64,000 bases of DNA from Nematopogon swammerdamellus (taxonomy: Eukaryota > Arthropoda > Insecta > Lepidoptera > Adelidae). Below the pieces are notes generated by a model. That model had not been told where the DNA came from and ran no database searches. It saw nothing but the letters and a program-made list of their open reading frames with translations. The stretch spans positions 8,329,739 to 8,393,738 of the forward strand of contig OX336340.1 in NCBI GenBank assembly GCA_946902875.1, given 5' to 3'. Shown here one piece after another: positions 32,691 through 43,390 of this stretch. The translations under genes were made by a program, and so were the position numbers. Positions within the stretch are counted from its first letter, which is position 1, and every line of letters starts with the position of its first letter.

Positions 32691-34420
32691 AGCACTCCTC
32701 GTGGTGAACAAGCCTACGCTCTATAGGTACATCCACGTATGTGTGTACACATCTATGTACTTACATGAAACCAATATTTTTTTTTATATTTAAAGCAGTA
32801 CACAATAAAAGTAGTTAGACAAGAAAAATACATAGCGACAAAAAGGGGGCCCTCACAAGTCTCAGCTTTTCACTATTGTCTGCGAAGCTGATTTCATGGC
32901 CACGTCTACAAATTGAAACGTAGTAAGCGAGGAAAAGTGAGTGTTGCCACTAATGTAGTTTCAGTGTATACCGCCAGTCCGCCACTTGACCGCTACTTTC
33001 CCCGCCCCGTCTCGCCCCCAGGCGCTCGACCGCAGACGACTTAGGTGCTCCTTAATGACCTACCCAACTCCGCATATTACTGAGGAAAGCCGGCAGCCGC
33101 GGTCAACGGTCCCTGCGGCGAACGGTCCCGGCGGTGGCGGCCGGTGACAGTGGCGGGTGGCGATGACGCGGACAACCCGGATAATCCCATTCGAAATTCA
33201 AATGAAGGTGTTCTGCGGCATCTCGTAGATAAACCTGTGGGTTGCGATCGAAACACGAAATTTATTAATCGTTAAGCTGAGACCGCACCTAGCGACAGCG
33301 GAGCGGCGCGGCGCGTTAACGGCAGGGCGCGGCACTCATTTGTTCATACTAGTTCATACGAACTGCTTTACCGGGACACGAAACGCCGCTGCCGCGTCCT
33401 GCCGCGCAGTGAGATTTTCAGACTGATGCAATTGTATGAAAAAATTGCATATACAAAGAATATTTTGCCGGCGTGCCGCGTGCCGCACCGCTCCGATGCA
33501 TTTCAGTGCCTCATGTGCGGTGCTACCTTTATGGTGAGGTATATTGAAATTTGTGAGTAGAGAGGAATCTGTGCATTGCGTTCCGCCTGTCTGGTGGTTC
33601 GGTCACGAAAGAAGTTGAATGTTTTGGAAGGTACAGTCTTCTTGAATAAGACAACAGACCGTGTTTTCGTGTCACTTAAAATGGCAGGTATTTGAATATA
33701 TTTACTAATTTGTTTAATAGAACTGATCGACCGCCCGCAGCTGCGAAAACACTTAACGAGTTATCCCAATGAATGAAAATGTCAGCAAAGAGACGGGCCC
33801 CAAACCGATGAGATCGATTGAATATTCATTTTGTTGAATGGAGAATCGGTTTGTGTGGACGGGTCGATGCAAATGTGTGCCCGAATCCATTAAATTCCAA
33901 TGAGCACTTTCTTCCTTTTATATAATGCATGCCATTTGTTTTGTGGGGAATTATTCTATAAATGGTTCAGAACTGTTTATTTGTAGTTTAATCCCTAAAT
34001 CCGAACTATTATAGCGGAAAATCTGTATTATACGCCAAAACTCGCGCCATCGTCGCGTCGGTTCTATGTTCGCTTATAAGTCGAAAACTACTCTATCAAT
34101 TCGCACGGGGTACAATCTCCGAGAAGAAAAGCCGAAAGAGCAGCTAGTAATATCGTAAAATGCAGCGACAGTTGCCTGTTCGCTTGTAAGTCGAGACAAC
34201 CGATTTGGATGAGGTTTTCACGAATGCAATTGATATATTTCCCGATGGCTACAGGCTAAGCACGATATCCTTAAGGTGATAGTAGCCGAGGGCACAGTTC
34301 TGGATAACTAAAAGAAAAATATTCGCGAATAAAGATGTTGAAGACAAGAGAAATTGGAAATTTCCAAGCGATCTTGGTTTTCCTGGATTTTAACCCAAAA
34401 CGTCATACTTTCATATATAC
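32691..34420. other. Unassigned DNA with a GC-rich block
   Basis: Mostly unassigned. GC-rich around 33000-33180, with no recognised gene. A possible small foldback (33280-33527) is listed separately. Confidence 0.4.
33280..33527. mobile_element. Possible GC-rich MITE remnant
   Basis: 'gaccgcacc' with following 'gcggagcggcgcggcgcg' on the left, and inverted-like 'gccgcaccgctcc' and 'gtgcggtgctacc' on the right, suggest terminal inverted repeats. No clear target duplication was found. Confidence 0.3.
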
Positions 34421-34422
34421 AT

Positions 34423-34494
34423 ACATAGTTACATCGTTTCGGTGTGTACCTTAGGATTATGTGTATGTACACACCGAAACGATATAACTTATGT
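34423..34494. other. 27-bp hairpin, 17-base loop
   Basis: Arms 34423-34449 and 34467-34494 pair with one mismatch and one bulged base around 'cgtttcggtgtgtac'. The loop is 17 bases. Confidence 0.7.
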
Positions 34495-34984
34495 AATTTA
34501 TGAAAAATTTATGTTTGATACTCTGTGCCTAACTAATGACAAAACTTAGCGTTGTGTAATTATTCAATGCTTCTACTCCACCCCGTCCATCGTAAGCCCA
34601 TCATCCCATCATCATTTATATCGGCCCCTTCATTGTTCTACTTAGACAAGATCCAGCTTCATTGTTTCAAAAGGGTTGTTAGTCATATCTACATATAGGC
34701 ACCTACTTCCTGTATGAGATTATCTTCGTAACCACAATCGCGATTAGCGGGTGAGGGTTATATACAGTTTATTATTGTAAGACATAGTCATAGCATCTAT
34801 TTTCTTTATAGGGAACCATGCCATACTAATTCGGTACGGGCGGTACATTGAGGCCTCGAGCGACCCAAAATAGTAATACCACGCACAAGCTTCCTATTAA
34901 GTCGTTATTCGGCCGAACGCGGAGCCACATGTGCATATAGCGAGAAGATTCTTGGGCAGTCACGATAACAATTTATAAAATCCA

Positions 34985-35062
34985 TATCCATATAAAAGGC
35001 CATCTTACATCCAGTACGGTGGTACCAAAACCACCTAGTAAGAGGCAAGGGAACTCTTTCAT
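34985..35062 (-). repeat. SINE family B fragment
   Basis: 'ggccatcttacatccagtac' and 'ggtggtaccaaaaccaccta' match the family B body in reverse. Confidence 0.7.
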
Positions 35063-35820
35063 AATATATGGCATATCTCGTGTACAGGATCAAGTGACTA
35101 ATCCATAAGTATTAATAAATAACCAACCGCCACGTAAAATAATGCTCATCTACTAAGTTCGTTCGCAATAGTAAATGCTGCCTGCGTTGATCCCTGAGGA
35201 TACAGGGTGGCTGGAACTGGGACTGCGAGACACGCAATAAACCGCAAGCTTTCGCATAATCCCTCTCCCTCCGAACTAGCAAAACACTCTCGTGTAGGGA
35301 TATGAAAGAACCGGAACCGGGCTATCGGAATACGGTTCATCATCGGAAGCCTTCAGCTCAGCACTAACAAAAATCGTTTTCTCCCGATTGATGTTTCCCA
35401 ACAAAGAGGCTAAAACGCAATTGAATAAAGTTGACTCGAAAGAAGAAATCGCAAATGATGCTCTCTAAATAATAATTATTCTGAAAACCGATGTTTTCGT
35501 GACGTCCATCGTGTTATAGCCACGTAATTTTACATAATAGATAAAAAATACAATACTCCTTCTCGTCAAGGAGAGTATTATTGCTTTCACTAAATATTAC
35601 GCCTACAATTAAATATTTATTGATTCTGCAGGTACGTCCTTCAAACTCACAGGTGGTTTACGAGAAACATCAATCAGTCTGTTTGAAGTAAAACGTCTCA
35701 ACGATATTTTGTTGACATAAAATCAACGCTTGTAAGGAAAACCTACTACACTGTAAAGGAGACCTTAGCTAATGAAATAATATTTTTAGGTTCTCACTGC
35801 ATAATTAGCTTAGTAAAAAA
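35063..35820. other. Unassigned DNA
   Basis: No gene or element recognised. Confidence 0.4.
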
Positions 35821-36215
35821 GCGGCGGGTGGCCGAGTGGTTTGAGCATTGGCTTCTCATGTGTTAGGTCCGAGGTTCGGATCCGGTCGGTGTGTACAAAT
35901 GTGTTTTCTGACGAAAAAATTACGTACACCTGCTGCTTCACCGTTCGGAACCGGTGTAAAACTGTAGGTTCCTTCCCTTACCCCTTACTAGGTGGTAGGC
36001 TCAAATTGTAGCCAACTATGTTGGTACCACCGTACTGGATGTAAGATGGCCGCATATCAGTTTCGTTTGTGTTCTCCTCTAATCCAGTATTGCCAGCAAT
36101 CCAGGGAAGTGTCCGGAATGACACCTACCTTCTCGGAGGTGAAATTGGCTCGTTGGAGCATGTGCTTTGGCCCCTCCGACTCAGCCACCCATAACGGATT
36201 ACATAAAAAAAAGGT
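35821..36215 (+). mobile_element. SINE family B, near full length
   Basis: The head is tRNA Leu/Ser-like: box A 'ggccgagtggtttgagca' and box B 'gaggttcggatccgg' within the first 65 bases. The body is 'aaaactgtaggttccttccc', 'ctaggtggtaggctcaaatt' and 'ggtaccaccgtactgg'. The 3' part ends with 'cccataacgg' and an A-rich tail. The body is shared with family A while the head and tail differ. Confidence 0.8.
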
Positions 36216-36262
36216 AGCGCTTGACTAGGTACGAAATACTAGGCACAGAAGAAACTTTGGGA

Positions 36263-36645
36263 GTCAGCCTCGGTAGCTCAGTGGTACGATCGGTCAACTG
36301 TTGTTTCTGATCACCGGATAGAGCACCCCTGGGCGCGATCAGAACTTGGATGAATGACCGTTTGACCGTTGGAGGCTGACCGTGGTTCGGATTCCACGTA
36401 AAACTGTGTAGGTCCCATCCCTTCTTACCTTATTAACTAACCTGCCCGAGTTAGTACCACCGCACTGAATGAAGGGTCGGTCGAAACGAATATGTAAATA
36501 GTTCGCATTTTCCGTTCAGTTCAGTGTAGCCGGCTCGACCAAAGGTAAGCACTGACATGGCGGCTAGTTCACCAAGGTTTTATGGGCTTACATCACGTAT
36601 GTTGTAGGTGATATAGCCAACCGTGTCAGTTTCTAGAAATAAAAC
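36263..36645 (+). mobile_element. SINE family A, full length, tRNA plus 5S-like head
   Basis: Starts 'gtcagcctcggtagctcagt' with a tRNA box A (TAGCTCAGTGGT). The stretch 36304-36360 ('ctgatcacc', 'gggcgcgatcag', 'cttggatgaatgaccg') follows the order of the 5S rRNA internal promoter (compare GATCACCGAAG, GGGCGCGGTCAG, CTTGGATGGGTGACCG). A perfect T-arm-like 'gtggttcggattccac' is at 36382-36397. The body and a 3' part ending in 'tgtcagtttctagaaataaa' follow. Confidence 0.8.
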
Positions 36646-36649
36646 TATT

Positions 36650-38580
36650 TTTGGTACTAGTGGGTGTTAACCGGTTATGTTGCTGAAAACATATTATTAT
36701 GGACCGAGAAGTTCGTAGATGTCAATGATTTGGTTTCGATTCTGAATCATTCTCATCATCCGGGATTTATCAGCAGGAGAAACGAAAAAAAAACGTTTCC
36801 GGAATCCAATTCCGGTTATTTTTTCAACCCTGCTCACGGGTGTTCCTCGCCCTGTAAGAATCTTCTCCAGAGCGCGCTAGTCCCCTGACGCTAGCCAAAT
36901 GATGTTGAATATATAGATTCGTCATAGTCGCACATCGCGTGGCCTCAAATAAACTCTCTCGGTTAACATTTAACCATACGCGGAACAGTTGTTTTTTGTG
37001 TGTACTTGTATCACAGACATCTCTTAAAATGTGTTGTGGAAAAAAAATTAGCCAGCCCACCGCCAAATATATTTTTGTTTTGTTTTGAGAAAATGCACAC
37101 AGAATACTAAAAGCTTAGATTATTGATAGGTCTCCGGGCGCTCCGACTAGATACCGCCCGTGTACGTGTAAAATACGGCAACAAATACTACGCCGAAGTC
37201 GGCGTAGGTACTCGAGCCAGTCTCAATAGGAAAGACTATGGGATCACACACATACTACAACATTTTCTTACACACACAAGAAATATTGAGTTGCCGCATT
37301 CACGGAGCTGTTGTTTTAAGGTAGCGCGGTATCTAGTCGGAGCGCGCGGAGACCAATTAATAATCTAAGACTAAAAGGTTCTACTTGATTAGTTGTGGGC
37401 TCGTAGAGCTACGAGTATTGTGTCATGCATGACCTTTTTGTTAATGTGTATATTTTCAAAATGGTAATGTAATTTAATGAATCGTTTATCGCAATATGTT
37501 CAAGAATGTATGTACGATAAAATGAGTAGTGAGTGAGGGAGGCTCGCGAGCGAACCAATTTTTAATAATCAATGAACGATCTATATATTTGACATCCCTG
37601 TGATCTGGCGCCACACATTCGTCTCGACAGAATTCGGAGTATTACAATTACAAATGTGCCGCGCGTCAACCTTATTGTTTCGCCGAAACTAATAACACGA
37701 CCGAAACTTTCTTCAGGGTCAACCGTACGGTTAGCGGGCGGCTTGTGCCGGGGGTGGCTTGTGGCTTCCTGCCTGTCGATGTGTTTGATCTGTTTGTGGC
37801 TTAGATTTATATTTACGTAGCATTGTTTAGGTGTAGCTGTTACGGGCACTCTTTCACAGTTTCAGTTTTAGTTGTTTACTTCGCCGTATTGACATAAAAG
37901 TAGGTACGTTCAGTATGACTCATAACTACGTACTTTTGTTTTGTTTGAAGAACTGATTTAGGAGTAATAAACAATTTTTTTTATTTATTTAAAATGTATA
38001 CAATTTATTCTATACTCATGATGTCAGCCCATTATAACACATTTCCACAGAAAGAAGCATAACATGTCAAGATATCCTGGCCTGGATTGTCCTGTTATAG
38101 TCGGAGTAAGACGTCGCGTCACTTAGGTGGAACTTTCGTTGCGCAAACACAGTTCAACTTGACGACTTGTTTTCAAAATCGCGCGACATTCATTCATCCG
38201 AGAATTTTACGACATTATATATTTTAATGCGTCTTCTGAAATATCTTTGAATCGTGTTCGTTTGACTTATTTTTAGAATGATTTTATATATATTTCGTAA
38301 TTCGCGGTCTGTCGTATATTATGACTACATCGTGCAGGTCTGAAATAAAATTCTAACATTCAAGCGAAGCAGCATCTATCTTGCGGCATCGCTTCAATCC
38401 TTAATCTTTCATTACGGATCACACTAATGCATAACAAACAAGTTATAATAACTAAATAACTGGCTTACCGAACTATCATTTACGTACCCACAAAATATGT
38501 CATGATTAATATTATACGAATGAGTGCTGGCCTCATTGCTGATAATTATAATAAACATAGATAATAAATTTTATTGATAA
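36650..38580. other. Unassigned DNA
   Basis: No gene recognised; several short ORFs without similarity. Confidence 0.4.
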
Positions 38581-39976
38581 CTAGCTGAGCCCGCGGCTCC
38601 GCTCGCGTGAAATTCGTATTTCAAAGAAGAATGTAAGTAACTAAGGGCGAGGCCGAGGGCCGAGCTGCGTTCAGGAAGACGATAAACCTTCTGGAAGAAA
38701 GGAAGGAACTAAGTGCGAGGCCGAAGGCCGAGCTGCGTTCAGGTAAACCAAAAACACTCTTCCGCCTTCGGGCCGCCTTAAAGACTTCCTTTCTTCGATA
38801 GAATATAATATCGTTTACTCAACCTATTTATTTCATAAAAATAAAAAAGTAATATTAATAACTAAAGAATTAAACCTACCTAACAAACATTAAAATAACT
38901 ATCAAAACGGGCATTTTCAAATGTTCTTAGAGCACTTGCGGCATTATCCCGCTGGATGGCAAGGCTTACCCTTTGAATGAAGTACATAAGCCCTTGATGG
39001 CGGGACACCAGTTGCGTCAACCAGCTCAAGCCTCTTTTGGCTTCACTGCTCCACGGACCAAGGGTTTCAACCGCAAACGCAACAAATTCGAAATCTTGAA
39101 TTATATTTCTATATTTGCTGCGTTTGAGGCTCTCCGCCCCAGCCTCGGCCGCGCCAGCCGCTCTTGAAGATGCCTTAACGTGACTTGGAGCCAATGTGAG
39201 AACACAAGTGGCGTCCCACACCATAGAACTACCCTTAGTCCATGGCACTAAGGTGATAGCATCGAGCCTCTTGCCATCCAGCCGGGAATAACCGCGAGGT
39301 TCTAGGATGCACGGTATATTTGCCGTTAGAAGCGTGGACTTTATAATAAAATTTAAATTAAATTAACTCAATCTTAATATTAATTAACTTTATTCGAGAT
39401 GGTTTAGCTTCTTCCTGAACGCAGCTCGGCCTACGGCCTCGCCCTTAGTTACTTGCTTTCTTCGAGATGGTTTATCATTTGTCAGAACGTAGCTCGGCCT
39501 TCGGCCTCGCCTTAGTTGCTTACTTTCTTCAAGATGGTTTAGCTTCTTCCTGAACGCAGCTCGGCCTTCGGCCTCGCCCTTAATTGCTTGCTTTCTTCGA
39601 GATGGTTTTTTAATTATCCGAACGTAGCTCGGCCTTCGGCCTCGCCTTAGTTACTTACTTTCTTCAAGATGGTTTAGCTTCTTCCTAAACGCAGCTCGGC
39701 CTGCGGCCTCGCCCATAGTTACTTACTTTCTTCGAGAAGGTTTATGGTCTTCCAGAATAGAGCTCGGCCTTCGGCCTCCCCCTTAGTTACTTACTTTCTT
39801 CAAGAATGTTTTTCTTCTTCCTGAACTCAGCTCCGCCTTCCGCCTCGCCCTTAGTTACTTTCATCGAGAAAGAATATCGTTTACGTGAGCGCAGATCCGC
39901 CTTCGGGCCCGCCTTTAGTTACTTACTTTCTTTTTTTTAAATACGAATTTCACGCGAGCGAAGCCGCGGGCAACAG
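38581..39976 (-). mobile_element. Foldback repeat with tandem arms, copy 2 (inverted)
   Basis: Starts 'ctagctgagcccgcggctcc' and ends 'cgaagccgcgggcaacag'. Arms of 'gaggccgaaggccgag' units lie at 38630-38800 and 39385-39930. The core carries the captured protein fragment on the minus strand. The flank 39977-40300 matches the LTR target, so the whole unit is the reverse complement of 24282-26356. Confidence 0.78.
38880..39340 (-). pseudogene. Captured C-terminal fragment of a retrotransposon-type protein, open frame
   Basis: The minus-strand frame runs without a stop for at least 122 codons from 39248 to 38880 and extends upstream to about 39340 with ILEPRGYSRLDGKRLDAITL. It carries SSMVWDATCVLTLAPSHV, QDFEFVAFAVETLGPW and VSLAIQRDNAASALRTF, the same motif order as copy 1. 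It is the C-terminal part only, with no reverse transcriptase. It remains readable here, whereas copy 1 is frameshifted. Confidence 0.62.
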
Positions 39977-40300
39977 ATACATAAATTTTATTGCACCAAT
40001 GACAGCGACATAACTTCGACTTTTAATTATTATTTTTATTTATCAAACAATTTGTCACCGGCCAGCTCACGTCGAGATGACAGTTCTCCGTTGTCAACAT
40101 GACATTTAAAATTGTTTTTTACCTTTACTTTAGATTACGTGATTTTTATTACATTTTTTAATTATTATGTTCATCCGGGATATACACTGTCACTATAAAA
40201 AGTTTCGTCAAATTCCGTTCAGTGGTTTTTGCGAGATGCGCGTACAAATAGACATTTTTGCATTTACGATTTTATGATATGTATAGAAAGAATAGATATG
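39977..40300 (-). repeat. Uninterrupted paralogue of the LTR insertion site
   Basis: The reverse complement joins sequence matching 100-227 directly to sequence matching 24278-24454, with one CATA at the junction (near 40168). This is the empty-site reference for the giant element. Confidence 0.85.
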
Positions 40301-40499
40301 TATAGACTATTGTGTTCAAGTTATAAAAAAGAAGAACTGTCATTTTCGTTGTATCTACTTATTTTTAAATTTCGAATGAATATTTTATTCAAATTGTATT
40401 TGCTGCCAGTTCTCAAGATATAATTATGTACTTTGGACTACGTGATTTTAAACGCGCAATAATGTTTATAATTGTAAATTTTTTTTTATTTTTGTTATT

Positions 40500-40645
40500 T
40501 TTTTTTACGTATTATGTTAACCCGGCATATAAACTGCCACTATACAAAGTTTCGTCTAATTCCGTTCAGTGGTTTTTGCGTGATGCGCGTACAGACAAAC
40601 AAACAAACAAACAAACAAACAAACAAACAAACAAACAAACAAAAA
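40500..40645 (+). repeat. Second terminal module and (CAAA)n microsatellite
   Basis: 'gttcagtggtttttgcgtga' repeats the motif at 40217. A perfect (CAAA)n run follows at about 40595-40643. This is a typical end of lepidopteran interspersed repeats. Confidence 0.8.
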
Positions 40646-40821
40646 TTTTAAAAACTGTTCTAACATGTTCAGTATCTCATTTTAAGCCACCCTGGTTAGT
40701 TTTTTTCCGAATACATTCAATGTACAGACTTTCTTACCTCTACGATTTTATTATATGTATAGACAACACATACAAAGCGAAAAAATTTAAAGCCAAACTA
40801 AAATTAAATTAGTAGGATAAT

Positions 40822-40905
40822 AAAAAGCGGTCAAGTGCGGGTCGAACTTGCGTGGAGAGAGTTCCTTACCATTCCGTTTTCCGTGAAAACTTTAAGACTT
40901 AGGAT
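40822..40905 (+). repeat. Common lepidopteran repeat ('gtcaagtgcgggtcgaac')
   Basis: Resembles the widespread 'caagtgcgagtcgga...ggttccgta' repeat. A reverse-orientation relative lies near 62268-62330. Confidence 0.55.
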
Positions 40906-41239
40906 TTTCGTTTAGGTTTTCCTGGAAACTATAAGAGACGATTTCCCATTTTTTTAAATTTTAGACTCAGTATAATTTCAGCGATAGTTAGAGGAATGAT
41001 AAATGTATATTTTCTTCGTTCGCCTCGATGGTAAAAGCCAACCCTGGTACAGCCGCGATCTCGTGCCAGATGTGATCCGATGTGCCCGAACTGAAGAGGA
41101 CATAAAAATACAACGGCATCTCCAGATCCTGCAAGAGGCCTATTACCACGGCTAAATTTTAACATATGGGAAAAGTTGGCAACAGCACCCGACTGGGAGC
41201 CGTGAGACGGCCTTCAATGCGCCCAAGACACGGCCTTGA

Positions 41240-41940
41240 ATGCGCCCAAGACACAAGTTTACAAGAAGAGTCATTCACATCAGCTCCTTCCTTTCAAGGT
41301 ACGCCCCTAAAATTAAGCGACCACTTCGGGTCCTTCGAGTAGAACTGTCGCACGACCTAAACTTTCGTCACCATATCGAGAGTTGGCTTCAAAAAAGCTG
41401 GGCGTACACAATAAGGTGCGATGGTACTTCACGCGCCGGGCCAAAGACTTTATAAATCGCAGATTACGACCTGCTTGAAGTACTGCTCGCACTTGTGGGA
41501 TGGCTCAGCAAAATACCAGCTAAATCCAGCGTCAAGCCGTGCGACTAGCTAGTGGCTGACTCCCAGGTGTCCCGCGATCTTGAACCACTGCAACGCCGTA
41601 GGGATGTCGGCGCGTGGTCTATCGCTTATCGCCGTCCCCTTTACACCTCCGCACAACGCGCACTGGGCAGGGATCGCATACCTACACGCTGGACTTATGA
41701 TGCGTACTAATCGGTTCTGCAGATCTTTCCTCCGCAGAACTGGTGAACTGTGGAACGCTCTCCTTGCCCACATATTACTCTGGTCCTTCAAGTGGGGCGT
41801 AAATAGGCATCTGTCAGGGCGGCATGGCATTCGCAGCCCCCACATCCGACCGAATATCCTGGGGCGTCGTTAGACACCTTATAGGTGGTTCGGCGCCACA
41901 TGTTGCCCTTTCTATATAAAAATAATAATAATAATTTAAG
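41240..41940 (+). pseudogene. Decayed non-LTR retrotransposon 3' end (jockey/CR1-like)
   Basis: Fragments in shifting frames match the region after the reverse transcriptase: LRVELSHDLNFRHHIES near 41330, LKYCSHLWDGSAKYQLNP near 41478, LEPLQRRRDVGAWSIAYR near 41580. Family-typical 'cggcgccacatg' (41892-41903) and an (AAT)n tail near 41922-41937 mark the 3' end. Several frameshifts and stops show it is dead. The same 3' end occurs at 27985-28087. Confidence 0.72.
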
Positions 41941-41956
41941 TAATATTAGTAACATC

Positions 41957-42210
41957 CATCATGACCATCACCCCGTATCGGACCACTGCTGGATATACGT
42001 CTCTCCCAAGGCATTCCACCACACGTGTTCTTCCACTCTTCTCATCCATTCACTCCCGGCTACCTTTGTTAGGTCCTCTGTCCAGCCGGGGGCTGTCCCA
42101 CTCGATGTTTGCTTTTACGTGGCCTTTATTCGAGCACCTGTCTACCCCAGCGGTTACCGGGTCTGCGACAGATGTGCCCAGCCTGCTGCCACTTCAGCTT
42201 GCTAATCTAA
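41957..42210 (-). pseudogene. RTE-type LINE C-terminus
   Basis: The minus strand encodes VAGSEWMRRVEEHVWWNALG followed by ETYIQQWSDTG and a stop, matching the 'G(E)(A/T)Y..QW' end typical of RTE-like endonuclease-reverse transcriptases. Only this end is present. Its 3' end faces the (AAT)n tail of the LINE fragment at 41240-41940. Confidence 0.7.
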
Positions 42211-42960
42211 TCTGTTTGTTCGTTAGTCTCTATACCTACCTGTTTTTTTATTTTATTTCAATATATTTAGTCGGTCGACTTTTCAATTGAAAATAAAAAA
42301 TTATTGCTAATTTAAATATGTTGATGATATGCAAAGCAAAATATGTCTATTAATACCTCCACTTGGCACCTGAAGCCAAGTGATGAATGTTACCTACGTA
42401 GTCCAATTTTAACTCATTCTTGGCTCTGGAGTGTCGATATAGCACGAGCGAGCTAAATCAAGCTGATAGTAAATTTAATATTATTTTTGACATTTATGCG
42501 AAACATTTACGATTTCCCCGCCCACAGATACAACATATGAAGTCTGGACAATTCTGCTAGTTCGATAATTTAATGCTGCTTAACTATTTTAGATGCATGT
42601 CGGACTGCGGTGTGGATCGTACCAGAACTGATGCTAATAGTCTGCGATCACTCAGAACAATCTGAGTAAACAGTAGTGCGGACATCCGTGTCTAAATTTA
42701 ATGTAATAAGCTTATTTACATTTTTATGAAGTGGTGAAACCCGCACTTAGTCTTGCCGCACCAATTAAGTTAAGATTGACAGAAACGGATAAGAAGTGGT
42801 GGTCAAGTTCAATGTAGCACTAAAACTGGGAAGCACTGGTGTCACCTAATTCTGGTCATAAGAGCTGACTGACATCGCGAATCTAGCACCTGCGTGAGTA
42901 TGGTAACCACAGATCAGAGAAATACTGGCTAAATGGAAGAGCAAGCACCTGCCGTCCACA
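42211..42960. other. Unassigned DNA
   Basis: No gene or element recognised. Confidence 0.4.
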
Positions 42961-42961
42961 T

Positions 42962-43390
42962 TATTTCTTTATGTAAATCAACATAGGTAGCTGTGACAAT
43001 GTTGCAGTCGACAGAGCCAAAATCATCATCATCTCGCGAAACCACGCTCAGTGAGGTGACATGCCAGCAGATATTCCGGACTGATGCCAGCAGATATTCC
43101 TGACTGTTGCGGGGCTGTCTAGCCTGTTAATGCTATGTTTGACACAAAGAAACCCAGGACAAAGGATTTGGAAAATAAGCTCGCCGGAAGGCAGATCCAC
43201 ACCTTGGCAATGCGACAAAGATACGATTTTGAGAGCTGATGGGTTCTGAAAAGCCCAATGTCAACAACAAAAGGGCGCTGAGTCTCTCTGCGACGAGTGC
43301 TGCGAAGATAGGACGGCGGCCAGGGAAAAATGAATGCTAGTTCCTCAAAGCAGCACCTGTGATAGTACCTGTAAATCAAACTAAGCTAAC
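42962..43390 (-). pseudogene. LINE 3' end, same family as 31595-31860
   Basis: A minus-strand frame gives CCFEELAFIFPWPPSYLRST and VVDIGLFRTHQLSKSYLCRI, then LPASLFSKSFVLGFFVSN, the end of a non-LTR retrotransposon protein. The 'gagccaaaatcatcatcatc' and 'gcgaaaccacgctcagtgag' parts match the other copies. An internal duplication 'ccagcagatattcc' (near 43062 and 43086) is seen. Confidence 0.65.

Noticed and set aside
36263..36400. tRNA or 5S rRNA gene
   Set aside because: The head does not fold as a whole tRNA, and the 5S match is partial and embedded in a repeated SINE.
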